NCBI GenBank assembly: GCA_002354735.1
Contig: DEMD01000009.1
Location: forward strand, 62,001-126,000
Source of the DNA: Gammaproteobacteria bacterium UBA2679
GTDB taxonomy: Bacteria; Pseudomonadota; Gammaproteobacteria; Pseudomonadales; Oleiphilaceae
Length of the DNA stretch: 64,000 bases
Direction: 5' to 3'
The notes under the pieces were generated by a model, which did no database searches, had not been told where the DNA came from, and was given only the letters and a program-made list of their open reading frames with translations. Every line of letters starts with the position of its first letter. The first letter of the stretch is position 1. This document shows positions 42,881 to 51,890 of this stretch, one piece after another. Position numbers and translations under genes: made by a program.

Positions 42881-45214
42881 TTAGTCGCTCAGCGAATCTG
42901 TGCTGAACGGATAAGGCTCGAAGCCCTGCAAGTAGGCTCTGAGGTCATCCAGCCTCATCGGCCTGGCAAACAGATAGCCTTGAAACAGATTACAGCCATA
43001 CTCGCGCAGGACCAGCGCCTGATCAATGTTTTCGACGCCTTCAGCGAGCGTCGGAATCTCCAGACTCTGCCCGATACTGATAATGCTCTTGATTAAGGCC
43101 CTGTCGTGCGCGTCGATGAGGATGTCCTGAACGAAACTCTTGTCGATCTTGACTTCATTGATCGGCAGCTTCCGCAGGACGCTGAGAGAGGAATAGCCTG
43201 TTCCGAAATCGTCCAGCGAGATGCTGAAGCCATCGCTACTGATGAGGTTCAGCAGACTTTCTATCTGCCAGAAATCCTCAATGAACAGACTTTCCGTGAT
43301 TTCCACCTTGATCAAGGAACTGGAAATACCATAGTCAGCGCATTTCTGTTTGATATAGTCACGGAATCCGCCATGCACCAGCTGCTGAACCGACACGTTT
43401 ATCGAAAGGCGCAGCCCGGCATGGTCACGATGTATGTCGGCGATTTCCTGCAGTGCTGTATCGACCACGAAATTGCCTATTGGATTGATGAGCCCGCAGT
43501 CTTCGGCAATGAAGATAAACCGGTCCGGAGGCACAGAACCCAGGAGTGGATTAGACCAGCGCAGCAAGGCTTCAACTCCACTTACCTCGCCGGTCACTGC
43601 ATCGATCTGCGGCTGATACACCAGGTAAAGTTCAGCGTTGTCGATGGCACCGCGAAGTTCGGACTCCATGATCGCCCGCTCATCACTCTTCGTTTGAAGG
43701 TCTTCGGAAAACACGGCATGGCTGTTACGCAGCTTCTTGGCCTGATACATCGCGATATCAGCTTTGACGAGCAAGGCTTCGAGCGCTTCGCCGGGCTGCT
43801 GGCAATAGGTAATGCCAATACTGCCAGTTACCGAGATCTTCAGGTTGTCCACCACCATCACCTCGTTGAGGCGAGCGGCCAGCTGCTCTACCGCCACGAG
43901 GCAGCGCGACTTGTCGACGCAGGGCATCAGCAGGAGAAACTCATCACCGCCCTGGCGGATCAACAGCATGTCTGGGGTACACAGCTGCGTGAGTCGCTTG
44001 GAGACCTCGAGCAGTACGAGATCGCCAACTGAGTGTCCGAAATGATCGTTGATGAACTTGAAATTATCCAAATCGAGAAAGAACAGCGCGTACTCACCGC
44101 CCGCGGCGGCGGCCCAGCTCGCATAATGCGCTTTCAGATAATACCGGTTCGGCAGGTCGGTCAGCGAATCGTGCATAACCTGGTGACGCAACCTCGCCTG
44201 ATGCCGTTCTTCGGCCTTGAACATGCGGTACAGCATGAATGCGACCAGTGCGTTGACGAAGATGTACACAATGAGAATCAAGCCGAGCCATACTATAAAG
44301 TCTTTTCTCAGGTTCGGGATGGTTTCGCGGATGCCAAAGAAATACTGGTGATCCTTGTCATACCCACTAACAGCCATCGCGGGCGCCAGACCGGGCGCGT
44401 TATTGAGGAAGCTGGCGGTGAAATCACGCTGTAATAATGTAGTGAAGGGTTCGCCGGTTGCTGCTTCCATCTTCTTGATGACGGTTTGCACGAATGATTC
44501 GGGCAATGCATTGCCATAGACCTGTCGCTTGTCAGCCCCGAAGCTGGAAAACGGTTCGTAATACAGCGGATAGAAGCGCTCGTTCTCCGGCGCTCGGACC
44601 GTCACATACACATCGATGCCTGGCCTGAGATTCCGGACTGTCCACGGATTGTATTCGCCCTCAAGATCGATAGCCGCTGAAATGACCAGCTCGACTTCAC
44701 CTTCGCTGTTTCTAACGGCGTACCTAACCGGCAGAAGCCAGAGCTCAAGTGCGTCGCTATACCAGGTTCGACCAACAGTGAGCCGGTGCGAGCCAAGGGC
44801 CGTCCGAAAGGTCTCGGCCGTATACGGCGTCGCTAGCAGATTGCTGCTTTCCGCACCGATCAGGCTATCCGAGGCCGCAAAGACCTGTCCGTCAGGCCGA
44901 ATGAGCTTGTAAACCTCGAAAACCGGGTTGTTATCGATCACGCCTGCCATCAGTTGACGGGCTGGTTCGACATTTTCCACAGCATTCATCTCGATCAGCC
45001 GCTCACCAATGATTTCAAACATGGCTTCCTGCTGGTGAAACCGGTCCGATGCCGAATTCATGACTATATTGTGGACATTGGACAGCTCTGTACGAAGAAC
45101 GTCCTGAAGATTCTGCCACTTGACATAGCACGCGATAAGCAGGGCCAGCGAAGTTGCCACCATGAACAGCACGCAGATGCGGCCCAGTGGCGAGGTGAGA
45201 AAAGCTTTAATCAT
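42881..45214 (-). CDS. dCache-GGDEF-EAL cyclic-di-GMP enzyme
   Basis: A 777-residue inner membrane protein: helix, large periplasmic double-Cache-like sensor (about 30-285), second helix (IVWLGLILIVYIFVNALVAFMLY), GGDEF domain and C-terminal EAL domain. GGDEF has the intact active site RQGGDEF but no RxxD I-site (CTPD there). EAL keeps the signature (GVEALLRW) and the catalytic-region segments LSINVSVQQLV and SLDDFGTGYSSL, so both activities are possible. The chosen ATG overlaps the wspR stop by eight bases; an ATG at 45241 is an alternative. Coupling to the Wsp operon suggests that it opposes or tunes the c-di-GMP made by WspR. Confidence 0.9.
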   Translation of the reverse strand: MIKAFLTSPLGRICVLFMVATSLALLIACYVKWQNLQDVLRTELSNVHNIVMNSASDRFHQQEAMFEIIGERLIEMNAVENVEPARQLMAGVIDNNPVFEVYKLIRPDGQVFAASDSLIGAESSNLLATPYTAETFRTALGSHRLTVGRTWYSDALELWLLPVRYAVRNSEGEVELVISAAIDLEGEYNPWTVRNLRPGIDVYVTVRAPENERFYPLYYEPFSSFGADKRQVYGNALPESFVQTVIKKMEAATGEPFTTLLQRDFTASFLNNAPGLAPAMAVSGYDKDHQYFFGIRETIPNLRKDFIVWLGLILIVYIFVNALVAFMLYRMFKAEERHQARLRHQVMHDSLTDLPNRYYLKAHYASWAAAAGGEYALFFLDLDNFKFINDHFGHSVGDLVLLEVSKRLTQLCTPDMLLIRQGGDEFLLLMPCVDKSRCLVAVEQLAARLNEVMVVDNLKISVTGSIGITYCQQPGEALEALLVKADIAMYQAKKLRNSHAVFSEDLQTKSDERAIMESELRGAIDNAELYLVYQPQIDAVTGEVSGVEALLRWSNPLLGSVPPDRFIFIAEDCGLINPIGNFVVDTALQEIADIHRDHAGLRLSINVSVQQLVHGGFRDYIKQKCADYGISSSLIKVEITESLFIEDFWQIESLLNLISSDGFSISLDDFGTGYSSLSVLRKLPINEVKIDKSFVQDILIDAHDRALIKSIISIGQSLEIPTLAEGVENIDQALVLREYGCNLFQGYLFARPMRLDDLRAYLQGFEPYPFSTDSLSD

Positions 45215-46199
45215 CAGATGCTGCCACCCGGTTTCTGCCATTTCTCTTTGCCTTGTACAAGCCTTCATCAGCACGCTTGAGCAACCCAGTCGGCGAGGTC
45301 TCGGCTGTTGGCGTTACAGATGCCATGCCAATACTTACCGTCACGACAGGCCCGGTAGTCGCTCCTACGTGTGGCACGGCAAGCCCCTCGACGGCTGCCC
45401 GCATACGCTCTCCCACATCGCGAGCACCTGCAGGATCAGTTGCTGGCAGCACCACCGAAAACTCCTCTCCGCCGAATCTGGCGACCAGATCAGCCGGACG
45501 TTGGCAGACCTTCCTCAGCGTCTCGCCGATAGAACGCAAGACCTGGTCACCTTCCAGATGACCGTAGTGATCGTTGAAGGATTTGAAGTTGTCGACATCG
45601 ACCATTAGCACGGACAGGCAGCTCTGCTCACGCATCGCTCGACGCCATTCAGCGTTGAGGTACTCGTCGAAGTGGCGACGGTTGCTCAGGCCCGTCAAGC
45701 CATCACTGTTGCTGATGCTCTGCAGCTCCAGATTGGCAGCAATGAGCTTCTGCTCACTATCTCTGAGTGCCTGGTAAGCTTCGTCGCGCTGGATAAGGTT
45801 CAGGTAGGCTCGTGAGTGATAGCGAATTCGTGCGACCAGCTCGAGTGTCGCCGGTAGTTTGACCAGGTAATCATTGGCACCAGCGAGAAAGGCGTCGTGC
45901 TTGGTGGCGGCTTCTTCCTTCGTCGAAAGCACGATAATCGGCACGTTTGTCGTCTGTATACTCGACCGATACTGCTTTACCAGACTGAGCCCATCCATTT
46001 CCGGCATGACAAGATCCTGAAGTATCACCGTCGGTTTCACCGTAGCTGCAACCCGCAGCGCATCGAGCGCCTTCGGACAGTAGTGGTACACAAGATCCGC
46101 TTCATTCTGCAGTGCCCGTCTTACGGCTTCTCCCATCATGGGTTGATCGTCGACCAGCAATACCGTGATCGCATGGTCCTGTGGCTTGATTAAGGTCAT
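45207..46199 (-). CDS. wspR: WspR: REC-GGDEF response regulator diguanylate cyclase
   Basis: A 330-residue response regulator with an N-terminal receiver (phospho-acceptor Asp62 in ILQDLVMPEMDG, conserved Lys in YLVKLPA). A coiled coil and a GGDEF domain follow with active site FGGEEF and a preceding RPAD inhibitory site. WspR is phosphorylated by WspE when cells meet a surface, clusters and makes c-di-GMP, turning on exopolysaccharide and biofilm genes. It is the last of the seven wsp genes in the canonical order, and starts one base after the wspF stop. Confidence 0.94.
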   Translation of the reverse strand: MTLIKPQDHAITVLLVDDQPMMGEAVRRALQNEADLVYHYCPKALDALRVAATVKPTVILQDLVMPEMDGLSLVKQYRSSIQTTNVPIIVLSTKEEAATKHDAFLAGANDYLVKLPATLELVARIRYHSRAYLNLIQRDEAYQALRDSEQKLIAANLELQSISNSDGLTGLSNRRHFDEYLNAEWRRAMREQSCLSVLMVDVDNFKSFNDHYGHLEGDQVLRSIGETLRKVCQRPADLVARFGGEEFSVVLPATDPAGARDVGERMRAAVEGLAVPHVGATTGPVVTVSIGMASVTPTAETSPTGLLKRADEGLYKAKRNGRNRVAASDD

Positions 46200-46200
46200 G

Positions 46201-47229
46201 CTAGTGTCCTTTCGCTGTCATTACTGCCAAAGACGCAATGAGGTGCGCGGCGATTTGCGTAAGTGGAAGAATTTCGGCAGCTGCGCCGAGTTTCGCCGCA
46301 GCCTTTGGCATTCCATAGACCGCACAGCTTTGTTCGTCCTGAGCTATGGTATGGAAACCCAGATTTCTCAGAAGCTTGAGGCCTTGTGCGCCATCGCACC
46401 CCATGCCGGTGAGCAGAACGCCGATGACATCGCCACACCACTGCTGGCAGATGCTTTGAAAAAACACATCGACAGAGGGACGATAGACATACTCTTCCGG
46501 TTGCGAGGTATAGCCAAGATGATGGGGGCTTTTGAGGACAAGATGATCATTACTGCCGGCTAGATACACCTGGTTTGCCTGCAACACCTCGCCCTCCTGT
46601 GCGACTCTGACCGACAGGCCTGAGTGCTGCTCGAGCCAGGCCGCCATACCGGAAGCAAATTGTGCGTCGACGTGCTGCACGATCGCTATGGCAGCGCCAG
46701 GATTCCGCGGCAGACCACTCAGTAAGGTAGCGAGCGCGGCCGGCCCGCCAGCCGATGCCCCGATAGCGATGAGCGGAAAGTCTGGCGCAGGCTTTAGCGG
46801 TGATGCTGCCTTCGCTGCGACCGTTGAGCATCGGTCGGCAATCACTCGCTCGAGGCTATCGATCTTGCTCAACAGGTAGCCCGGCCCGCGATCTCTCTGA
46901 CGCAGTCCCAGTTGAGGGGTATCAATGGCGTCCAGTGCCCCCTCACCCATGGCCTCGAACACCTTTGAGGCATTGTAGCCCACATCTGCGGTCACAATCA
47001 GAATGGCGCATGGGCAGGTCGCCATGATAAGCCGCGTGGCCTCTACGCCATCCATGATCGGCATGATCAGGTCCATCAGCAGGAGCTGCGGCCGCTCACG
47101 CTGACAACGTTCGAGCGCTTCGCGTCCATTGGCCGCTGTCCAGATGATTTCATGATGACCTGAGGACGCAACAGCCCTGCGCAGCGCCTCAGTCACAGTA
47201 GCGACATCATTGACTATGGCGATCTTCAA
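46201..47229 (-). CDS. wspF: WspF: CheB-type methylesterase
   Basis: A 342-residue CheB: receiver domain (Asp in LLLMDLIMPIMDG) and C-terminal methylesterase with the catalytic Ser in GASAGGP, His in IVQHVD and Asp in GMGCDGAQG, all present. WspF removes methyl groups from WspA. In Pseudomonas its loss locks the system on and yields wrinkly colonies. The TTG start overlaps the wspE stop (TTGA), so translation is coupled. Confidence 0.95.
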   Translation of the reverse strand: MKIAIVNDVATVTEALRRAVASSGHHEIIWTAANGREALERCQRERPQLLLMDLIMPIMDGVEATRLIMATCPCAILIVTADVGYNASKVFEAMGEGALDAIDTPQLGLRQRDRGPGYLLSKIDSLERVIADRCSTVAAKAASPLKPAPDFPLIAIGASAGGPAALATLLSGLPRNPGAAIAIVQHVDAQFASGMAAWLEQHSGLSVRVAQEGEVLQANQVYLAGSNDHLVLKSPHHLGYTSQPEEYVYRPSVDVFFQSICQQWCGDVIGVLLTGMGCDGAQGLKLLRNLGFHTIAQDEQSCAVYGMPKAAAKLGAAAEILPLTQIAAHLIASLAVMTAKGH

Positions 47230-49502
47230 GATGTAGCGTCTCCGATCAGATCTTCGACCGCCTGTAGCAGCGCATCCTCGTGAAAGCTGCTCTTGGTGAG
47301 ATAATAATCGGCGCCGGCCTGCAGTCCGCGCTTGCGGTCTTCCTCGCGATCCTTGTAAGAGACGATCATGACCAGCAGATCACTCAACCTGGGATCGCTA
47401 CGGATCAGCGTCACCAACTCGATACCATCCATCCGTGGCATGTCGACATCTGTGACCACCAGATCGAACTTTCCAGTGCGAACGGCATTCCAGCCATCCA
47501 TACCGTCCACCGCTATTTCCACCTCGAAGCCCCGACTCGCGAGCAGTTTGCGTTCCAGCTCACGAACCGTTAGCGAATCATCGACCACGAGAACACGTTT
47601 TCGCGAAGTTTCGCTGGGGGCATTCCCGCCGCCATACAGTTTATTCAGCGCAGTGTCGCCACCGGCGAGTTTCTCAACCGATCGCAGCAGATCGTCATGA
47701 TCGAGCATCAGTACGGGCGAACCGTCTTCGAGCACCGAGCCGGCACTGATATTCTTCAGCTTGCCGAAGCCTGCATGAAGGGGCCGCACGACGAGCTCCC
47801 GCTCGCCCAGAAAACGATCGACGACGAGGCCAAAGGCTTGCGTCGCAGGACCGATGAGCAACACCGACAGCGCCTCGGTGTCACGCACTGGGGCATCCAG
47901 CTCGAGCACCTGGGCCAGAGCGAGCAGGCTCACTGATCTGTTCTCCAGCGCGATATGCGGGCGACCCTCCAACATGAGAACTTCGGTAGCCGGCACTTTG
48001 AGCGTGCGCCCGATATAGCTGAGGGGCAGCGCGTAAACCTCGTCCGCAATCTCCATCAGCAGGCTACGTGCGACTGAAAGCGTAAGCGGCAACTGCAGAC
48101 GAAATGACGTGCCCTCGCCTGCGGTCGTCTGTACACGGACCACACCACGCACCTGGCGAATCATGTCGTGTACCACATCAAGACCGACCCCTCTGCCGGA
48201 AATTTCTGTTACCGAGCTTTTGAGGGTGAAGCCAGGAAGAAACAGGAAATCGAGCAGTTCGGCTTCACTCAGATTATTAGCCATGTCCTCGCTGATCAGG
48301 CCCTTTGTCAGCAACACATCACGCACTCGGTCGATGTCGATGCCGGCGCCATCATCGCTCACACGCACTTCCAGCAAACCCGCGTTATGACGCGCTTCCA
48401 GTGTTATCAAACCCGCCTCGGGCTTACCGGCTGATCGTCGTTTATGAGCTGGCTCGACACCGTGATCGACTGCATTTCGCAGCAGGTGACCCAGCGGCGC
48501 TTCGAGCTTTTGAAGTATATCCCGATCGACCTGGGTGTCTGCGCCGATGATCTCGAGTCGAGCGCTTTTGCCAAGTGATGCTGCGAGGTCGCGGACCATC
48601 CTGGCAAACCTGCCAGTACCATCAGCAAAGGGACGCATGCGGCAACCCAGGGCTTCGTCATAGAGGCGCTGTGAGAGATCGCTGGTCCGGCCTTCGTAAC
48701 GCTCGAACTCCTCCAGTCGATCCCCCAGAAAGCTGCGGCAGGCCGTGGCCCGTTTATGCACCTCAAGCATCATCAACGCGGCAGCTTCACCGAGATTCTG
48801 TTCGCTGAGCTGCTGATTGAGGGCCCCAAGCGATCGAATCATTTCGTGCTGCATTCGTCGGAGCCGCAGCAGCTGACTGTTGAACTCTACGAGCCAGCGA
48901 GTCTCGACTTTCACTTCTCCAGCTTGTGCCAGCAGGCGGTCTAGCTTGTCGGCTGAAACCCGCAGCACTCGATTCGCAGCCGCAACAGATACAGGCGGCT
49001 CTGGCTCGCTAGCAGTGGACGGCGCTGCGAGCTCAAGCTGCTCGGCCTCTTTGACGTCAGAGACGGCGTCAGCGCTAAGGTCAGAGCTATCGTCAGCGAT
49101 AGCGGCCGAGATTCTGGCACAGCAGGCATCGACCTCAGTCTCCCCGGCGCCAGCGAACCATTGGGCGTAAGCGTCTTCGGGAATCTTGCCAATCCGACCA
49201 AGCAGATCCACGCCATGCAGCAGCGCATCAATGTGACGGGGCCCGAGGCGGATACGGCCCGTTTGCGCAGACACAAAGCAGTCTTCCATCAGGTGAGCAA
49301 TCCTGACACCAGCATCCAGCTCGAGGATGCGGGCAGCACCCTTGAGGGAATGAGCCGCCCGCATACAGGCCTCGAGCTGCGAACCCTGGACAGGGTCACG
49401 TTCCAGCACCAGCAGTCCGGCAGTCAGTATTTCAGACTGACTTTCCACCTCCAGGCCAAAGAGCTCCCGCATCGAATAATTGCTGAGGTCCCCGTTGCTC
49501 AT
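47226..49502 (-). CDS. wspE: WspE: CheA-type hybrid histidine kinase
   Basis: A 758-residue CheA homologue with an N-terminal Hpt domain (His near 51 in AAHSLKGAARI), a dimerisation region (about 185-290), and a kinase core (LLRNAVDHG, DDGAGID, GRGVGLDVVHDMI). A CheW-like domain follows, then a C-terminal receiver (Asp in LVVTDVDMPRMDG, Lys in YLTKSSF). The start is set by an ATGA overlap with wspD; an ATG three codons upstream is in the wrong place for coupling. It phosphorylates WspR and WspF. Confidence 0.95.
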   Translation of the reverse strand: MSNGDLSNYSMRELFGLEVESQSEILTAGLLVLERDPVQGSQLEACMRAAHSLKGAARILELDAGVRIAHLMEDCFVSAQTGRIRLGPRHIDALLHGVDLLGRIGKIPEDAYAQWFAGAGETEVDACCARISAAIADDSSDLSADAVSDVKEAEQLELAAPSTASEPEPPVSVAAANRVLRVSADKLDRLLAQAGEVKVETRWLVEFNSQLLRLRRMQHEMIRSLGALNQQLSEQNLGEAAALMMLEVHKRATACRSFLGDRLEEFERYEGRTSDLSQRLYDEALGCRMRPFADGTGRFARMVRDLAASLGKSARLEIIGADTQVDRDILQKLEAPLGHLLRNAVDHGVEPAHKRRSAGKPEAGLITLEARHNAGLLEVRVSDDGAGIDIDRVRDVLLTKGLISEDMANNLSEAELLDFLFLPGFTLKSSVTEISGRGVGLDVVHDMIRQVRGVVRVQTTAGEGTSFRLQLPLTLSVARSLLMEIADEVYALPLSYIGRTLKVPATEVLMLEGRPHIALENRSVSLLALAQVLELDAPVRDTEALSVLLIGPATQAFGLVVDRFLGERELVVRPLHAGFGKLKNISAGSVLEDGSPVLMLDHDDLLRSVEKLAGGDTALNKLYGGGNAPSETSRKRVLVVDDSLTVRELERKLLASRGFEVEIAVDGMDGWNAVRTGKFDLVVTDVDMPRMDGIELVTLIRSDPRLSDLLVMIVSYKDREEDRKRGLQAGADYYLTKSSFHEDALLQAVEDLIGDATS

Positions 49503-50170
49503 GAGAGGCACCGCTGGATCGATTTGAACAAGAGATCCGGCTGCAGGAATCCCACCGAACGCTCATCGATCGACAGCACTGCCGAACAGTGCCCCCGGGA
49601 TGACGCGGCCAGGGTCGCCGGCAGAGGCCCCAGCTGAGAGGGGTGGTAAGATTCCACGCCAAGCACGGCATCGACTGGAAAGCCAACCTGCAAACCTTCG
49701 AAGTGCGTGACGAGCAGTCTTGGACGATCGCGGACTGCGCCCTGCCTGGCCGGCACCAGCTTGTCGGAGATGTTCAACAGCGTTGACAGTGAGATGCAGA
49801 TGAGCAGCTCCCCTCGGGCGTTCGTAAGTCCAGCCAGGGCGCCGACTCGCCGGTGCGGAATAGCATGAATGCTGCGCAGCTCAGCCACTTCGACTATCAG
49901 CTTCGTCGGTAGCGCCAACCATTCGTTTGCAACCCGGAACACGACCGCTGAGTGTGTCTTTACATCCTGACTCGTCTGCTCCAGGCTGAATTGTTGGCTC
50001 CACTCCTGCTGATAGCGTTCGGGTAGTGGTCGGTTCATCAGCGCAGCCGCGGCTGCCTCGTAAACGTGACAGTTCCTGCAGTGAATGTAGCCATCGAGCA
50101 GAGGACAGGTCTTATCGCCCTGAACACCAATCGAGTTCCAACAGTCGTTGATCTGGGCCGTATCAGACAT
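49499..50170 (-). CDS. wspD: WspD: CheW-like coupling protein
   Basis: A 223-residue CheW-domain protein. An N-terminal extension rich in Cys/His (CPLLDGYIHCRNCHVY, like other WspD proteins) precedes the CheW fold (VVFRVANEWLALPTKLIVEV, RVGALAGLTNARGELLICISL). The ATG at 50170 follows a GAGG ribosome-binding site and overlaps the wspC stop by eight bases. The much longer frame running upstream is antisense to wspC's end and has no CheW character. It links WspA to WspE together with WspB. Confidence 0.92.
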   Translation of the reverse strand: MSDTAQINDCWNSIGVQGDKTCPLLDGYIHCRNCHVYEAAAAALMNRPLPERYQQEWSQQFSLEQTSQDVKTHSAVVFRVANEWLALPTKLIVEVAELRSIHAIPHRRVGALAGLTNARGELLICISLSTLLNISDKLVPARQGAVRDRPRLLVTHFEGLQVGFPVDAVLGVESYHPSQLGPLPATLAASSRGHCSAVLSIDERSVGFLQPDLLFKSIQRCLS

Positions 50171-51425
50171 CTGGAACACCTCGTCGGCCAGTTGGCACGC
50201 GTCGAGCCCGTGAATGCAGGCGATCTGCCCCACCCCTGTCCCCACGCGCCTCGAGCAGAGTAGCCAGATGCACGAGTGCTTCAATATGTTGTGGGTCGAG
50301 GTATATCGCCTTGCGATAGTGAGCCTCCGCCACGGTCGAATGAGCAGAGGCATCGTTGACCAGACCGAGAAGATAGTAAGCCTCTGCAACAGGCTCATGC
50401 CTGTCGACATACTGCAGACACAGCTGCTCAGCCTGAGCCAACTGTCCAGCATCAGCGAGGGACCTGGCTTCTCGCAGCAAGCTGCTGCCAGACGCTGGCT
50501 TGTGAAGTTCTACAGGCTGTGACCGAAGCGGTGCCGCGACCAGAGCATCCTGTGCGCTTTCAGAAAGTGAAGCACGAGACGCTCTATTCGAGCCGACGTG
50601 CTGATAGCGTGGGCTCGGAGGCGGCTGAACCCTGCGCCCGGCTGAGCCAGGTTTGCAGAAGGCAAAGGCATGCGGAATGCGCTGCGATATCCAACCGCTC
50701 TTCAACAGGAGCGCACTCTCTGCCGGCCCAACATACAGGCACCCGTCCGGTTTGAGCAGGGTATCAAGGGCTGCAATCGCCTTCACCTGTGTGGATTGGT
50801 CGAAATAGATCAGCAGATTCCGGCAGAAAATGATGTCGTAGTAGTGCCGCGGCAAGGCCATATCCAGCAGGTTAGTCCGGCGATAGCTTATAGGCGCCCG
50901 GACTGCAGGGTCCAGGAGATAACCCGACTGGACCTGCGTGAAATATCTTGCTTGCCAGTCACCCATTCGTCCGCGGAAGGCATTGCCACTGTAGAGTCCT
51001 GTTCTTGCAGCTTCCAGGGCCTGCTCACTGATATCGATCGCATCAAGCTCGACCCGACGGATGTCGATGCCGGCATCCAGCAGGGCCATAACCATCGAAG
51101 CTGGCTCTTCGCCGGTGGCACAGGGCAGGCTCAGGAGCCGTGACTTTGCCTCCGCCGCTCGACCACCTTCGTTCAGGCAGCGGACCATAGCGGCAAAAGC
51201 TTCAGGATGACGACAGAACCAGGTTTCAGAAACGACTACTGTTTCAATCAGGGCGTTGAGTTCAGCATCATCTGCCTGAACCCGGTCCCAGTAGGCCTGA
51301 ATGCTGCCAAGCCCGCATATTCGCTGCCGTTCAGCCAGCACATGCTGCAATGACGCAGCGCCGATGGCCTCTGCGTCAAGGCCGATCCGCTGTTTCAGCA
51401 GCAAGTCGAAATCGGGCGACGACAT
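50163..51425 (-). CDS. wspC: WspC: CheR-type methyltransferase with TPR tail
   Basis: A 420-residue CheR methyltransferase. Family signatures are VVVSETWFCRHPEAF, LPCATGEEPASMVMALLDAG (SAM site), and YDIIFCRNLLIYFDQ. A variable linker leads to a C-terminal tetratricopeptide-like region (VAEAYYLLGLVNDASAHSTVAEAHYRKAIYLDP), as in Pseudomonas WspC. It methylates WspA without pentapeptide tethering. The start shares one base with the wspB stop (TGATG). Confidence 0.94.
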   Translation of the reverse strand: MSSPDFDLLLKQRIGLDAEAIGAASLQHVLAERQRICGLGSIQAYWDRVQADDAELNALIETVVVSETWFCRHPEAFAAMVRCLNEGGRAAEAKSRLLSLPCATGEEPASMVMALLDAGIDIRRVELDAIDISEQALEAARTGLYSGNAFRGRMGDWQARYFTQVQSGYLLDPAVRAPISYRRTNLLDMALPRHYYDIIFCRNLLIYFDQSTQVKAIAALDTLLKPDGCLYVGPAESALLLKSGWISQRIPHAFAFCKPGSAGRRVQPPPSPRYQHVGSNRASRASLSESAQDALVAAPLRSQPVELHKPASGSSLLREARSLADAGQLAQAEQLCLQYVDRHEPVAEAYYLLGLVNDASAHSTVAEAHYRKAIYLDPQHIEALVHLATLLEARGDRGGADRLHSRARRVPTGRRGVPDV

Positions 51426-51886
51426 CACGACTCTGCCGCCATCGTGAACAGGCGTAGCTGTACCTCGGGCGTCAGGAGGTTTTCGATCTTGACCCACTGC
51501 ACCAGTTGATCACGCAGCTGAGTCACTGGCCCGAGATAGGGCGTCTCATCCTGTCGTACGCCGGCTTCGACAAATTCACTGCCATCCCGCCGCAATGTCT
51601 CCGTCGCGTGTTCAGCGATCAGCCCCAGGATGTGCCGTTCACCTGCCCTGCCTTCGTAGTGCACCATGATTATTCGCGTGCTGAGCCGCTCACGCGCGCG
51701 TTTCCCCGTCACCATGAGACAAAGGTCGAGCACAGGCACCGGGAGACCACGATAGTTGCACAAGCCAGCCACACCCGTGGGCGCTTGCGGCAACACTCTG
51801 AGTGCCAGTAATGGCAGAACTTCCTTTACCTGGCGCACATCGATCGCGTAGCGATCAATCCCAAGGTCGAACAACAGGAAAAGCAC
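51425..51886 (-). CDS. wspB: WspB: CheW-like coupling protein
   Basis: A CheW-type adaptor of about 153 residues: LFLLFDLGIDRYAIDVRQVKEVLP, LPQAPTGVAGLCNYRGLPVPVLDL and the later HILGLIAEHATETLRR match the family. The start is uncertain: GTG at 51886 gives the usual N-terminus and lies just after the wspA stop, while GTG at 51922 would add twelve residues overlapping wspA. It connects the WspA receptor with the WspE kinase. Confidence 0.9.
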   Translation of the reverse strand: MLFLLFDLGIDRYAIDVRQVKEVLPLLALRVLPQAPTGVAGLCNYRGLPVPVLDLCLMVTGKRARERLSTRIIMVHYEGRAGERHILGLIAEHATETLRRDGSEFVEAGVRQDETPYLGPVTQLRDQLVQWVKIENLLTPEVQLRLFTMAAES

Positions 51887-51890
51887 AGAC

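Noticed and set aside
50171..50452. Longer version of wspD starting at 50452
   Set aside because: The extra residues overlap the wspC TPR region and have no CheW similarity; the start at 50170 has a good ribosome-binding site.
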